A stretch of 64,000 nt of DNA from Aureimonas ureilytica DSM 18598 = NBRC 106430 (GCF_000382705.1 NZ_ARQE01000003.1:62001-126000), one strand, 5' to 3'; counted from the stretch's first letter, positions 1 through 9,839 are shown. A program made the numbers and translations. The notes: generated from the sequence alone by a model not told the origin.

Positions 1-1845
1 CATGGCCTGGAGGCTCTGCATCATCTGGTTGAGTTCGGACAGGAGCTGCTGCGCGGCGTCGCGCGAGCCCGAGCGCGCCAGATCCTCGATCCGGTCCAGC
101 ATCCGGTCGAGATCCTGCGGCCGGATTTCCTGCATCTCGCCCATCTGGCTCTGGCTCTGCGGCGGCATGTTGCGCATCGCCTCGGCCATGGCCTGGAGAT
201 ATTGCTGCATGGCCTCGCGCAGCTCCTGCGTCAGGCGCGCGATCTCTTCCTCGCCGGCATTGTTGCGCAGCGCCTCGGAAAGCTTGTCCTGCGCGTCGCG
301 CAGCTGCCGCTCGGCCACCGACAGGCCGCCATCCTCGATGCCGAGCGCGATGGCCCAGAGGAAATCCACCGCCGACAGAAGCGTCGCATCGTCGCGCGCC
401 GAGGCGATGCGCTCGCGCGCGGCGCGAAGCGCGAGATAGTCGGCGGGCTTGGCGATGAACTCGTCGCCGCGCAGCGTCACCGCGTCCAGCATGTCGACCA
501 CGCGCGACGCGGCATGGGCGTTGAGCGCCAGAATGCGGCGCTGCTCGATCACGGCGCGCGCCAGCGGATCGCTGAAGCGGCGCTCGGGGATCGTCACCTC
601 GACCGGCTGGGACTCGCCGACCTGCCCAGCATCGTCCTGCACCTGCAGAACCATGGCGACCTTCGCGCCGGCATAGGGACTTTCGGTGAGGTCCAGCGAG
701 GTGCGGCCCTTGGCCTCGCCCTTCGTGCGGCGCGGCATGGCGAGCTGAACCTCGGGGATCGGCACGAGCGGCCGCGCGCCGGGGGCGACCGGCTCGCGCA
801 GCTGAAGCAGCGCCTTGCCGGAGGCTGCGCCGTAATCGTCCGTCACGAGGAAGGCCATGTCGAGCGCATTGCCGCGCCCGCGCTTGGGCTCGCCGTCGAA
901 GCGCACGACGGGCGGATGATCGGGGAGAACCGCGAAACGCCAGTCGCGCAAGGTGCGCAGCACCGTCTCGACGCGCACCGAACCCGCCGCGTTCAGGGGA
1001 AGCTCGTATTGCGCCGCGCCGCCAGCGGGTGCAGGCGCGGGCGCGCTCGCCGCACCCGCCGCATCGACGGTTTCGGGCGTGACGGGCACGAGCGCCTGCG
1101 CCTCGCCGCCCTCCGGCGTGAAGAGGACCTTGGTGCCGTCTCCGTCCGACAGGCGCAGGGACAGGATCGTGCCTTCCGGCACCTCCAGCGGCCCCGCCGC
1201 GTCCTCGGCGAGAAAGATCGGCGCGCGGCCCGTATAGCCCGGCGGCGTCGCCCAGGCGTCGATGCGGGCAGCCGTCAGAAGCGGCACTTCGCCGCCGCTG
1301 AGCGCATCGGCCACGCGGCCGCCGTTCGGGCCGAAGGAATAGGCGAAGGCGGTGACGAACAGCGCCGCGACGAGGGCGCGAAGGCCGAGCGGATCGAGCC
1401 GATAGGTCCGCGTGCGCGGCGCACCGCCGCGCAGCCGCGACAATTGCTCGCGCATCCGGCGCTGATGCTCCTGCCACAGCGCCCGCGCGAACGGGTCCTC
1501 GCTCGCCGCCCGGTCGCTCTGTGCGGCCAGCGGCTGGTGAAGGAGCCGGCTTTCGGCCTCGATGCGCGCGACGATCTCGCCCCGGCGCGGCCAGCGGAAA
1601 CCGCGCGCGCGCCAGAGAAGAGCGAGCCCAGCAAGGACGAAACCCGCGAGCAGCGCGAGGCGCAGAAGGAAGGGTGCGGCGGCGAACAGGCCGAACCAGG
1701 ACAGCGTCAGAAACAGCGCGACGAGACCGGCGAGGCCGACGAGAAGCGGCCAAAGGCGCTCCAGAACCAGCGAAGCCAGCGCGCCGGCCCGCGCCCGGAC
1801 GGGGGCGCCGGCGACCGGGGAGTGATCAGGGGCAGGCTCAGCCAT
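1..1845 (-). CDS. DUF4175 / TIGR02302 family membrane protein (3' end outside window)
   Basis: The reading frame starts at an ATG at 1845 (MAEPAPDHSP) behind a GGAAG ribosome site and stays open for 615 codons to the window edge, so the C-terminus is missing. Hydrophobic stretches at about residues 30-65 and 135-155 predict membrane anchoring. A large soluble part follows, with coiled-coil-like, Gln/Met-rich sequence near the edge (NMPPQSQSQMGEMQEI). Length, order of parts and position next to lysA match the alphaproteobacterial TIGR02302/DUF4175 family, whose biochemical role is not established. It lies downstream of lysA on the same strand with a 224-bp gap containing a hairpin. Family assignment is from recognition of the sequence, not a search. 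Confidence 0.8.
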   Translation of the reverse strand, partial: MAEPAPDHSPVAGAPVRARAGALASLVLERLWPLLVGLAGLVALFLTLSWFGLFAAAPFLLRLALLAGFVLAGLALLWRARGFRWPRRGEIVARIEAESRLLHQPLAAQSDRAASEDPFARALWQEHQRRMREQLSRLRGGAPRTRTYRLDPLGLRALVAALFVTAFAYSFGPNGGRVADALSGGEVPLLTAARIDAWATPPGYTGRAPIFLAEDAAGPLEVPEGTILSLRLSDGDGTKVLFTPEGGEAQALVPVTPETVDAAGAASAPAPAPAGGAAQYELPLNAAGSVRVETVLRTLRDWRFAVLPDHPPVVRFDGEPKRGRGNALDMAFLVTDDYGAASGKALLQLREPVAPGARPLVPIPEVQLAMPRRTKGEAKGRTSLDLTESPYAGAKVAMVLQVQDDAGQVGESQPVEVTIPERRFSDPLARAVIEQRRILALNAHAASRVVDMLDAVTLRGDEFIAKPADYLALRAARERIASARDDATLLSAVDFLWAIALGIEDGGLSVAERQLRDAQDKLSEALRNNAGEEEIARLTQELREAMQQYLQAMAEAMRNMPPQSQSQMGEMQEIRPQDLDRMLDRIEDLARSGSRDAAQQLLSELNQMMQSLQAM

Positions 1846-1866
1846 CGCGCCGCTTCCAATGGGTTC

Positions 1867-1891
1867 GGCGGCCGGCACAGATCCGGCCGCC
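1867..1891 (-). terminator. GC-rich hairpin between lysA and the DUF4175 gene
   Basis: A perfect 9-bp stem (GGCGGCCGG / CCGGCCGCC) encloses a 7-nt loop 21 nt before the DUF4175 start. No T tract follows on either strand, so it may end lysA transcription inefficiently or act as a leader hairpin. Confidence 0.4.
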
Positions 1892-2069
1892 CCAAGGGGC
1901 TCAAGGCCGGAAAGGCGCGGCCCTCCCGGCACCCTGCCCCGGTCATGTCAGTAACTTAACAGTTTCTATGGCGAAGACGAGGCCGTCGCGAAGGCGTGAA
2001 CGACGCGGCCCGGCGCGCCGTCAGGAAGGCCGGCGGCAGAGCGACCGAGCTTTCGTTCCGAACCGCCCG

Positions 2070-3335
2070 TCAGAGCCAGTCGGGCACGCGGTCGAGCGCG
2101 ATGATCTCGTCCACCGTGAAGCGCGGGCGGACCACGGCGAAGCGATCGCCCTTCACCAGCACTTCCGGGATCAACGCGCGGGTGTTGTAGGTGCTCGCCT
2201 GCACCGCGCCATAGGCGCCGGCCGAGGCGACCGCCAGGAGATCGCCCGGCTTGGCCTCGGGCAGCGAGCGTTCCTTGGCGAGGAAGTCGCCGCTCTCGCA
2301 GACCGGCCCGACGACGTCGGCCACGACATAGTCCTGATGCGCGTCGGGCTCCACCACGGGGCGGATTTCGTGCCAGGCCTCGTAGAGCGTCGGGCGGATC
2401 AGGTCGTTCATCGCCGCGTCCACGATCAGGAAGCGGCGGCCCGCCTCTTCCTTCACATAGACGACTTCGGTGACGAGAATGCCGGCATTGGCCGCGATCA
2501 GCCGGCCCGGCTCGAACACGACCTTGGCGCCGAGCGCGCGCACATGCTTCTTCACGGTCTCGGCATAGGCCGGCGGGCCGGGAGGCGGCTCGTTCGAGGC
2601 GCGATAGGGCACGCCGAGCCCGCCGCCGAGATCGACATGGGTGATCCGGTGCCCCCTGGCGCGCAGCCGGCCGACGAGTTCGGCGAGCTTGGCGAAGGCG
2701 AGGTCGAAGGGCTCGAGCTCGGTGATCTGCGAGCCGATATGCATGTCGATGCCCGACACGGTGATGCCCGGCAGCTTGCTTGCCAGATCGTAGACCGCTT
2801 CGGCCCGCTCGAAGGCGATGCCGAACTTGTCGGACTTCTTGCCGGTGGAAATCTTGGCATGGGTGCGCGCGTCGACATCCGGGTTGATGCGGAAGGACAC
2901 ATGCGCGGTGCGACCGAGCGCCTCGGCGCGCGCGGAGATGGCGCGCAGCTCGGGCTCGGATTCGATGTTGAAGCAGAAGATGCCGGCGTCCAACCCCGCG
3001 TCGATCTCCGCCGCGGTCTTGCCGACGCCCGAGAACATGATCTTCTCCGGCGCAATGCCGGCCGCGAGCGCACGCTTCAATTCGCCGCCCGAGACGACGT
3101 CCGCGCCCGCGCCGAGCCGGGCCAGCGTCTTCAACACGGCCTGGTTCGAATTGGCCTTCATCGCGTAGCAGACGGTGGCGTCGATATCGGCGAAGGCTTC
3201 CGCGAAGACGCGGAAATGGCGCTCCAGCGTGGCGGTGGAATAGCAGTAGAAGGGCGTTCCGACCTCGGCGGCGATCGCACGGATGTCGACCTCCTCGCCA
3301 TGCAGGATGCCGTCGCGATACTCGAAATGGTTCAT
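2070..3335 (-). CDS. lysA: Diaminopimelate decarboxylase
   Basis: This cytoplasmic PLP enzyme (421 aa, normal length) converts meso-diaminopimelate to L-lysine in the last step of lysine synthesis. The PLP-lysine motif YAMKANSN lies near residue 62. HIGSQI, a glycine-rich phosphate-binding stretch (DLGGGLGV) and the dimer-active-site CESGDF motif follow in the order expected for fold-type III decarboxylases. The start is ATG at 3335, giving MNHFEYRDG. It is followed on the same strand by the DUF4175 gene and preceded by a small lipoprotein gene 34 bp away and then argH, the common rhizobial order. Orientation and spacing suggest co-transcription with argH. Confidence 0.96.
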   Translation of the reverse strand: MNHFEYRDGILHGEEVDIRAIAAEVGTPFYCYSTATLERHFRVFAEAFADIDATVCYAMKANSNQAVLKTLARLGAGADVVSGGELKRALAAGIAPEKIMFSGVGKTAAEIDAGLDAGIFCFNIESEPELRAISARAEALGRTAHVSFRINPDVDARTHAKISTGKKSDKFGIAFERAEAVYDLASKLPGITVSGIDMHIGSQITELEPFDLAFAKLAELVGRLRARGHRITHVDLGGGLGVPYRASNEPPPGPPAYAETVKKHVRALGAKVVFEPGRLIAANAGILVTEVVYVKEEAGRRFLIVDAAMNDLIRPTLYEAWHEIRPVVEPDAHQDYVVADVVGPVCESGDFLAKERSLPEAKPGDLLAVASAGAYGAVQASTYNTRALIPEVLVKGDRFAVVRPRFTVDEIIALDRVPDWL

Positions 3336-3369
3336 GGAAGGGGCCGGGCGGAAGAGAGCGGAAGGAGAA

Positions 3370-3627
3370 TCAGTTCAGGAGACCGTCGAGAAGGAACGGT
3401 TTCTTCTCGGCGCCGGGATTGCGGGTGATCTCGGTCGGCACGACGGACAGGTTGGAGGCGAGCGGCGTCGCCTTGGGCAGGCGCGCCGTACCGTCCGGCG
3501 CGGGCACAACGGTGCGCGCCGGCTGGCCGTCGGCGCGCTGGGCGACGGGCACGGACTTCACGCCGCAGCCGGCGAGCGCCGTCGCCAGAGCCAGACCGAG
3601 CGCCAGGGTGATCCCACGTCTGTTCAT
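3370..3627 (-). CDS. Small lipoprotein, LptM (YifL)-like
   Basis: The product is 85 aa with a basic N-terminus, a hydrophobic segment and a lipobox LAGC, so Cys21 should be lipidated after signal peptidase II cleavage. The rest is short, Pro/Arg-rich and probably disordered. In Proteobacteria a small lipoprotein of the LptM/YifL group is often encoded beside lysA or dapF and helps mature the LPS translocon LptD. Here the conserved post-Cys segment reads CGVKSVPVA rather than the usual CGxKGPL, so orthology is tentative. The start at 3627 (MNRRGITLA) was chosen over an upstream in-frame ATG because it gives a proper signal peptide. Confidence 0.75.
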   Translation of the reverse strand: MNRRGITLALGLALATALAGCGVKSVPVAQRADGQPARTVVPAPDGTARLPKATPLASNLSVVPTEITRNPGAEKKPFLLDGLLN

Positions 3628-3705
3628 GCCGTCCGTCCGTTTCGCCGGATCGTCCGGCCTTTTCCAACCCATAGACCGTCCGCGCGGCGAAATCACCCCG
3701 CAAGA

Positions 3706-5106
3706 TCAGCCTTCGCTGCCGAGACGCTCGCGCCAGTAGCGCACCTGGGCGCGCACGTTTTCGGGCGCGGTGCCGCCAAAGCTCGTGCGGCTGGCGACCG
3801 ACGCGTCCACCGACAGCACCGAGTAGATCGCGTCGGTGATGCGCGCGTCGAGCTGGCGCAGGTCCTCGATCGGCAGGGCTTCGAGCGCCACGCGCCGCTC
3901 CTCGGCCATGGCGACGGCGCGGCCGGTCACGTGATGGGCCTCGCGGAAGGGCAGGCCGAGCTCGCGCACCAGCCAGTCGGCGAGATCCGTCGCCGTGGAG
4001 AAGCCGGCGCCCGCCGCGGCCCGCATCTTCTCGGCGTTGACCTTCAGATCGCGCATCATGCCCGTGACGGCGGCGAGCGCGAGGGCGAGGTTGTCGATCG
4101 CGTCGAAGACCTGTTCCTTGTCCTCCTGCATGTCCTTGGAATAGGACAAAGGCAGGCCCTTCATGATGGTGAGCAGCGCCATTAGCGAGCCGTTGATGCG
4201 GCCGGTCTTGGCGCGCACCAGCTCGGCGGCGTCCGGATTCTTCTTCTGCGGCATGATCGAGGAGCCGGTGGAGAAGGCGTCGGACAGGCGCACGAAATCG
4301 AATTGCGGCGTCGACCAGATCACGATCTCTTCGGCGAGACGCGACAGGTGCATGGCGGCGATCGAGGCGGCCGACAGGAATTCCAGCGCGAAATCGCGAT
4401 CCGAGACCGAATCCAGCGAATTGCGCGTCGGCTCGCGGAAGCCGAGCGCCTCGGCCGTCCGGTGCCGGTCGATCGGGAAGCCCGTGCCGGCGAGCGCGGC
4501 CGCGCCGAGCGGCGATTCGTCCATGCGCCGGATCGCATCCTGCACGCGGCCCCGGTCGCGCCCGGCCATTTCGGCATAGGCGAGGCAATGATGGCCGAAG
4601 GTGACGGGCTGGGCGGCCTGCAGATGGGTGAAGCCCGGCATCACGGTTGCGGCATGTTCCTCGGCCCGGTCCACCAGCGCCTCGATCAGGAGGCGCAGCG
4701 CGCGGTCGAGATCGCGGGCGGCGTTCTTGACGAAGAGGCGGAAATCGACGGCCACCTGATCGTTGCGCGAGCGCGCGGTGTGAAGACGCCCGGCGGCCGG
4801 GCCGATCAGGCTCGCCAGACGCGCCTCGACATTCATGTGAATGTCCTCATGCGCGACGGAGAACTCGAAGCGTCCCTCGTCGATCTCGGTGCGGATCTGT
4901 TCGAGGCCGCGCCTGATTTCCGCCGCGTCTTCGGGCGAGATGATGCCCTTCTCGGCCAGCATGGCCGAATGCGCGATCGACCCGGCGATGTCTTCGCGGT
5001 AAAGCCGCTTGTCGAAGGAGATGGAGGCGTTGATCGCCTCCATGATCGCGCTGGGGCCGGAAGCGAAGCGTCCGCCCCACATTTCGTTGCTTGTCTTGCC
5101 GCTCAC
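3706..5106 (-). CDS. argH: Argininosuccinate lyase
   Basis: ArgH cleaves argininosuccinate to arginine and fumarate in the cytoplasm. The product is 466 aa, the normal length. Motifs seen in order are MWGGRF at the N-terminus, [23 protein letters not shown] (catalytic His region) and the fumarase/aspartase signature [12 protein letters not shown]. The frame stays open far upstream, but the family N-terminus begins just before MWGGRF. I therefore use GTG at 5106 ([12 protein letters not shown]); ATG at 5082 is the alternative. Only 18 bp separate this start from divergent tlpA. It heads the argH-lipoprotein-lysA unit. Confidence 0.95.
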   Translation of the reverse strand: MSGKTSNEMWGGRFASGPSAIMEAINASISFDKRLYREDIAGSIAHSAMLAEKGIISPEDAAEIRRGLEQIRTEIDEGRFEFSVAHEDIHMNVEARLASLIGPAAGRLHTARSRNDQVAVDFRLFVKNAARDLDRALRLLIEALVDRAEEHAATVMPGFTHLQAAQPVTFGHHCLAYAEMAGRDRGRVQDAIRRMDESPLGAAALAGTGFPIDRHRTAEALGFREPTRNSLDSVSDRDFALEFLSAASIAAMHLSRLAEEIVIWSTPQFDFVRLSDAFSTGSSIMPQKKNPDAAELVRAKTGRINGSLMALLTIMKGLPLSYSKDMQEDKEQVFDAIDNLALALAAVTGMMRDLKVNAEKMRAAAGAGFSTATDLADWLVRELGLPFREAHHVTGRAVAMAEERRVALEALPIEDLRQLDARITDAIYSVLSVDASVASRTSFGGTAPENVRAQVRYWRERLGSEG

Positions 5107-5124
5107 GAAAAGGCCCCTTTGCCG

Positions 5125-5808
5125 ATGTCCGACCTCGACCCCACCACGCCGCCGACGCAAAAGCGCCGCGCGGGCCGGATCGTCGGCCTTGCTCTTCTGG
5201 CCGGCGTGTGTGCCGGCGCGTTCGGCGTATACGTGATGGAAACGCGCTCTGGCAACGCGAGCGTCGCCGCCTGCCCCGCAAAGGACGGGTTGCGGCAGGC
5301 GCTGGACGCGGCCTCCAAGGGCGAAGTCGCCGCGCTCCTGACGCTGGACCAGCCCTTCGACGCCACGCAGATCGCCTTCAAGGACGGCGCGGGGCAGATG
5401 ACGAGCCTCGGCGCGATGAAGGGCCAGTCGCTGCTCGTCAACATCTGGGCGACCTGGTGCGTGCCCTGCCGGGCCGAGATGCCGGCGCTCGACGAGCTGG
5501 AGCGGGAGGCGGGCGACGAGAGCTTCGCCGTGGTGCCGATCAATATCGACCTCGGCGACGTGGAAAAGCCCAAGGCCTTCTACACCGAGACCAAGCTCAC
5601 CGCCCTGCCCTTCTTCCGCGACGAGACGATGGGCGTCTTCAACGAACTGAAGAAGGCGGGCGTCGCCTTCGGCCTGCCGGTGACGCTCCTGGTCGATGCC
5701 GAGGGCTGCGCCCGCGCCGCGATGAACGGCGCCGCGCACTGGTCGAGCCCGGACGCGCTGGCTCTGGTCGATGTCATGAAGCGGGCGGACGCCTCGCCCA
5801 CAGGGTAG
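5125..5808 (+). CDS. tlpA: TlpA-type membrane-anchored thiol:disulfide oxidoreductase
   Basis: The product is 227 aa with one N-terminal signal anchor (about residues 18-38) and a periplasmic thioredoxin-fold domain. The redox motif WATWCVPC sits near residue 110 and a cis-Pro region (FGLPVTLL) near residue 180. TlpA proteins of rhizobia keep periplasmic cysteines reduced for cytochrome c oxidase copper-centre assembly and cytochrome c maturation. The position back-to-back with argH is the classic rhizobial arrangement. Start is ATG 5125. No ribosome site is obvious in the 18-bp gap, so its promoter or leader must lie inside argH. Confidence 0.93.
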   Translation: MSDLDPTTPPTQKRRAGRIVGLALLAGVCAGAFGVYVMETRSGNASVAACPAKDGLRQALDAASKGEVAALLTLDQPFDATQIAFKDGAGQMTSLGAMKGQSLLVNIWATWCVPCRAEMPALDELEREAGDESFAVVPINIDLGDVEKPKAFYTETKLTALPFFRDETMGVFNELKKAGVAFGLPVTLLVDAEGCARAAMNGAAHWSSPDALALVDVMKRADASPTG

Positions 5809-5972
5809 ATTAGAAGGCGCTATGCCGCGCAGGAGAGCGGTGTCGGCGAAAATTAGGTTCGCAGAGCCCTTTCATGAGCTTGGTTCACGCACCACCCAAG
5901 CGTGAAAGCCAGTCGACATTTCACAAGGCATCTTTTGCAACGGTCCTGGAGGACCTGAAGGCAGCCCTGCCG

Positions 5973-6752
5973 CTACCGAACAAGCCTTTTCCTCTTCTGA
6001 GAAGCTCGATCGTCGTCGTCGCCGTCGTCTCCGCCAAGGGCGTCGATCGTATCGAAGATGGTCGTAAGCGATGTGCCAAGCATGGAACCACTTGACACAG
6101 TGGAACTAGGAGTTGCCCAACTGGGGGACGGCGCAAGCGACGGTCCTACCCGAACTCCCCCAGCATGCCGGGCGAGGCCTGTGGCCGATCCAATGCCATG
6201 GCGTACGTCACGCTTGCGGTTGTCCTTCAACTCTTCGCCTGCCGCCAAGGTCAAAGCGCCATCCTTGACCATTTCGTCCAGAAGCGCACTCCATTTCATC
6301 TTCGTCCCACCCATTGCCAAGGCGAGGCGCTTTACCTTCAAGGGCGTCCATACGACGCTGTGCCTTTGCCAGACGCCCCCACCTTGCCCCCCCGCTTTTA
6401 GAACTCGCGCCACCGCCGATGAGCAATTATTCCGCAGCATTTGGTAGTTTTTGTATTCCAATTTCACTGCAGACCATTCAGCGAACATTTTTTCTTTCGA
6501 AAAATTGGCAAGCCGAATTACGTGGTCGGGCGTATACCCACCTTCCGACTCCACATCGTCTTTTAACTGCAGGTTGTAATCGCTTTTCACAGCGCTAGTA
6601 AACGTAGACGAATCGCTGCTAGGCCAAAAGCTGACGTAATTTGCCAAGCCAGAGAATTTCCACTGGTCGTCGATACTCATTGACGCATGGCCTGGATACG
6701 TATGACCACGTATCGCAACCTTGTTGTTATTCCAGATAAAGACGGTCGCCAT
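5973..6752 (-). CDS. Permuted papain/NlpC-P60-like protein, possible secreted effector
   Basis: The 259-aa product has no signal peptide. Its N-terminal ~120 residues carry GHASM (His22), a YVSFWP motif (residues 39-44), TPDHVIRL and RNNCSSAVA (Cys110). His before Cys fits a circularly permuted papain-like fold; similar HAS...SWWP...NCS domains occur in bacterial toxins and type VI effectors. The C-terminal half is low-complexity and ends in an Asp-rich run followed by a basic tail (QKRKRLVR). The start is fixed by AAGGAG 8 nt before ATG 6752. The coding region and flank are AT-rich compared with the surroundings, suggesting transfer. It follows the lipase gene on the same strand, 135 bp downstream. 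Function is inferred. Confidence 0.65.
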   Translation of the reverse strand: MATVFIWNNNKVAIRGHTYPGHASMSIDDQWKFSGLANYVSFWPSSDSSTFTSAVKSDYNLQLKDDVESEGGYTPDHVIRLANFSKEKMFAEWSAVKLEYKNYQMLRNNCSSAVARVLKAGGQGGGVWQRHSVVWTPLKVKRLALAMGGTKMKWSALLDEMVKDGALTLAAGEELKDNRKRDVRHGIGSATGLARHAGGVRVGPSLAPSPSWATPSSTVSSGSMLGTSLTTIFDTIDALGGDDGDDDDRASQKRKRLVR

Positions 6753-6887
6753 GGAAATCTCCTTGAAGAGTTTTATATTCAAAATTACAGAATCAGCGCA
6801 GAGAATACATCTAATCTACAATAATATAATGGCTTCGCCAAACATCCTGTTTCATCATGTCACAACAAGACGAAGAACGGAGACAAG

Positions 6888-7613
6888 TCAGCCACCGAAC
6901 GGATCGATGTCAGACCAGTCGGTCGCAAGCACCGCCTGCCAGCAGGTGTCCTTGCCATGGGCGCCGGTGGTGCTTTTCGAGACGAGGTCGACGACCATGC
7001 CGACGTGACCGCCGGCCAGGCCGTGCGCGCTGACGAGATCGTCGCGCACGATGCCGTCGGAGCCGAGGCCCCGGATGCGAAAATTGACGCCGGACGTGTC
7101 GTCGGCGCTTTTCGACTTGATCGTGCGCAGCATCATCATGGGCTTGAAGATATTGCCGTGCGCGGCCTTGATCACGTGCTTCATCGCTGGCGCGTTGAAG
7201 GTGACGAAGGGCACCTGCTCCCAGACGCCGACGACCTGCGCGAGACCGCCGCCGAGCGAATGGCCGCAGACCGATACGCGCCGTCCGGCGGCGATCTGCT
7301 TGGCGGCGCGCACCATGCCGCGGGCCGAGGTGCATTGATTGGGCAGAATGCGCAGACCGATGCGAACGTCCGCGCTGATGTCGGACAGGAACTTGCCCTT
7401 CTGCTTGGGATTGGTGCCGCAGCAGCCCACCACCACGTCTCGTTCGCTCTGCCAGATGCCGCCCTGGAACCCGTCTCCGAAGACGGTTCCGTTTTCCCAT
7501 TTCTGGACCACCCAATCGTCGACCATATGGCCGGAGGGCTCTTCGTAATACTGCGCCTTGCTCTTGAAATAGGCCGCATATGCGATCTTCGCATAGTCCA
7601 GACAGGTCGCCAT
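6888..7613 (-). CDS. Class 3 lipase-like alpha/beta hydrolase
   Basis: The product is 241 aa with no signal peptide. The nucleophile motif CGHSLGGG places Ser119 in a lipase class 3 (Mbeg1/DUF2974-like) context. The late histidines in SAHGLAGGHVGM are candidates for the catalytic His. It begins MATCLDYAKIAYAAY, a typical class 3 N-terminal helix. The gene lies upstream of and on the same strand as the papain-like gene. Such soluble lipases without export signals are often phospholipase effectors of contact-dependent secretion systems, but no secretion gene, adaptor or obvious immunity gene is present here. An ordinary intracellular lipase is the alternative. Confidence 0.7.
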   Translation of the reverse strand: MATCLDYAKIAYAAYFKSKAQYYEEPSGHMVDDWVVQKWENGTVFGDGFQGGIWQSERDVVVGCCGTNPKQKGKFLSDISADVRIGLRILPNQCTSARGMVRAAKQIAAGRRVSVCGHSLGGGLAQVVGVWEQVPFVTFNAPAMKHVIKAAHGNIFKPMMMLRTIKSKSADDTSGVNFRIRGLGSDGIVRDDLVSAHGLAGGHVGMVVDLVSKSTTGAHGKDTCWQAVLATDWSDIDPFGG

Positions 7614-7958
7614 GAAAGTCGTCGCTCATCCAGTTGAGAATCGGGCATGCGATAGCAGGCGCCCCGCCGGTAGAGGCGGATCGACAGGGAAGTGGCCATC
7701 TTGAAGGAGGAAGCCGGCGGATCGCGTCGCTTCGACACCGCGGACGCGGCATGTCGCTGCGTCATCGGCGAACCAGACTTAACGGTTGGACGAGCTTTTT
7801 GTCGACGCCCCGACAGTTCCGGGCGTCTCAAACACCGCCTTCTCGTCCAAGCGGGACGACGCGACGGTCGGGTGCGAGCGAACGCGGGCCGAAACCCTAT
7901 CGGCGCGCGTCTTCGGATCGGCGGCGCGGGCCCTTGAGCGAGGCTCGCGCGAACGCCT
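7614..7958. other. Intergenic stretch without a recognised gene
   Basis: About 345 bp lie between the lipase start and the hbdA stop. Short open frames exist on both strands but none has a convincing ribosome site, start and recognisable product together. The sequence should hold the promoter of the lipase gene and the end of the hbdA transcript. I see no strong terminator hairpin. Confidence 0.5.
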
Positions 7959-8837
7959 TCAGCGCGTCGGAACGGGCGTCTCGCCGCGATAGTCGTAGAA
8001 GCCGCGCTTGGTCTTGCGGCCGAGCCAGCCGGCCTCGACATATTTCACGAGAAGCGGGCACGGGCGATACTTCGAATCGGCCAGCCCGTCATGCAGCACC
8101 TGCATGATCGAGAGGCACGTATCGAGGCCGATGAAGTCGGCGAGCTGGAACGGACCCATCGGATGGTTGGCGCCGAGCCGCATGGAGGCGTCGATCGATT
8201 CCACCGAGCCGATGCCCTCGTGCAGCGTGTAGATCGCCTCGTTGATCATCGGGATCAGGATGCGGTTGACGATGAAGCCCGGAAAATCCTCCGAGACGAT
8301 GATCGTCTTTTCGAGCCGCTCCACGAAGCGCTTGGAGTCTTCGAACACCGCGTCGTCGGTCGCGATGCCGCGCACCAGCTCGACGAGCTTCATGACCGGA
8401 ACCGGGTTCATGAAATGGATGCCGAGAAAGCGCTCGGGCCGGTCGGTGCCCGCGGCCAGCCGCGTGATCGAGATGGAGGAGGTGTTGGAGGCCAGCACCG
8501 CGTCCGGGCGCAGGACCGGGCAGACCTGCGCGAAGATGCGCCGCTTGACCTCTTCCTTCTCGGTCGCCGCCTCGATCACGAGATCGCAAGGGGCGAGATC
8601 GTTGACCCCGTCGGCCGGCTTCAGCCGCGAGAGCGCCGCCTCGGCGACCTCGGTGGCGAGCTTGCCGCCCGCCACCTGCCGCTCGAGCCCCGCCCTGACC
8701 TTGGCGAGGCCCTGGCGCGCCTGCTCCAGGCTGACGTCGTAGAGCACGACGTCGAAGCCCGCGAGCGCGCTCACCTGAGCGATGCCCGTTCCCATCTGTC
8801 CGGCGCCGACGACGCCGACCGTGCGAATGTCGCTCAT
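7959..8837 (-). CDS. hbdA: 3-hydroxybutyryl-CoA dehydrogenase
   Basis: The 292-aa product is the standard length for short-chain 3-hydroxyacyl-CoA dehydrogenases, which interconvert 3-hydroxybutyryl-CoA and acetoacetyl-CoA with NAD(H). The N-terminal Rossmann motif GVVGAGQMGTGIAQ is followed by EAATE, SNTSSISIT and HFMNPVPVMKLVE (catalytic His). The C-terminal domain has GFIVNRIL and a GLDTCL segment. It lies 25 bp downstream of etfA on the same strand, so electrons from acyl-CoA oxidation and the hydroxyacyl step are probably co-expressed. Function is fatty-acid, polyhydroxybutyrate or branched-chain catabolism. Confidence 0.93.
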   Translation of the reverse strand: MSDIRTVGVVGAGQMGTGIAQVSALAGFDVVLYDVSLEQARQGLAKVRAGLERQVAGGKLATEVAEAALSRLKPADGVNDLAPCDLVIEAATEKEEVKRRIFAQVCPVLRPDAVLASNTSSISITRLAAGTDRPERFLGIHFMNPVPVMKLVELVRGIATDDAVFEDSKRFVERLEKTIIVSEDFPGFIVNRILIPMINEAIYTLHEGIGSVESIDASMRLGANHPMGPFQLADFIGLDTCLSIMQVLHDGLADSKYRPCPLLVKYVEAGWLGRKTKRGFYDYRGETPVPTR

Positions 8838-8862
8838 GGCGAGACCTTTCCCGCTTGAAGGT

Positions 8863-9792
8863 TCAGAGCTTCTGCGTCAGTTCGGGAACCAGCGTGAAGA
8901 TGTCGCCGACGAGGCCGTAATCGGCGACCTGGAAGATCGGCGCGTCCTCGTCCTTGTTGATGGCGACGATGACCTTGGAATCCTTCATGCCGGCCAGATG
9001 CTGGATCGCGCCCGAGATGCCCGCCGCGACGTAAAGGTCGGGCGCGACGACCTTGCCGGTCTGGCCGACCTGCCAGTCGTTCGGCGCGTAGCCCGCGTCC
9101 ACCGCCGCGCGGGAGGCCCCGACCGCCGCGCCGAGCTTGTCGGCGAGCGGCAGCATGACCTCCTCGAACTTCTCCTTCGAGCCGAGCGCGCGGCCGCCGG
9201 AGACGACGACCTTGGCGCCCGACAGGTCGGGACGCTCGGAATGGGCGACCTCCTGGCCGACGAAGCGCGACACGGCGGGATCGCTCGCCGCCGCGACGCT
9301 TTCCACCGGCGCCGAGCCGCCCTCAGGCGCCGCCGCGAAGGCCGCCGTGCGCACGGTCAGAAGCTTGATCGGATCGCGCGAGCGCACGGTCTCCACCGCG
9401 TTGCCGGCATAGATCGGGCGCTCGAACGTGTCGGCGCCGTGAACGGCGATGACGTCGGAAACCTGCATGACGTCGAGCAGCGCGGCGGCGCGCGGCAGGA
9501 CGTTCTTGGCCGAAGCCGTGGCCGGGGCGACGATGGCGCCATAGGCGGGGGCGAGCTGGACGATCAGCGCGGCCAGCGGCTCGGCCAGCGCGTGGCCATA
9601 GGCGGCGCCATCGGCCACGAGCACCTTGGCGACGCCGGACAGCTTGGCGGCGGCCTCGGCGACGGGCGCGCAGGCCTCGCCCGCGACGAGGAGGTGAACC
9701 TCGCCGCCCAGTTGCAGCGCGGCGGTCAGCGCCTTGGCGGTCTCGCCCGAGAGATGGGCATTGTCGTGCTCGGTGATCAGAAGCGTGGTCAT
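8863..9792 (-). CDS. etfA: Electron transfer flavoprotein alpha subunit
   Basis: EtfA (309 aa) binds FAD and passes electrons from acyl-CoA and related dehydrogenases to ETF:ubiquinone oxidoreductase. The C-terminal FAD domain is clear: [44 protein letters not shown] and [10 protein letters not shown], in family order. It lies 47 bp downstream of etfB and 25 bp upstream of hbdA on the same strand. No oddities were seen. Confidence 0.96.
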   Translation of the reverse strand: MTTLLITEHDNAHLSGETAKALTAALQLGGEVHLLVAGEACAPVAEAAAKLSGVAKVLVADGAAYGHALAEPLAALIVQLAPAYGAIVAPATASAKNVLPRAAALLDVMQVSDVIAVHGADTFERPIYAGNAVETVRSRDPIKLLTVRTAAFAAAPEGGSAPVESVAAASDPAVSRFVGQEVAHSERPDLSGAKVVVSGGRALGSKEKFEEVMLPLADKLGAAVGASRAAVDAGYAPNDWQVGQTGKVVAPDLYVAAGISGAIQHLAGMKDSKVIVAINKDEDAPIFQVADYGLVGDIFTLVPELTQKL

Positions 9793-9839
9793 CAGGGAAC
9801 CCTCGAATCAGAAGAAAGCGGCGATGGACCGGGGCCGGC

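Noticed and set aside
7614-7958. A small gene upstream of the lipase
   Set aside because: Open frames here lack a ribosome site matched to a start and yield basic, low-complexity products.
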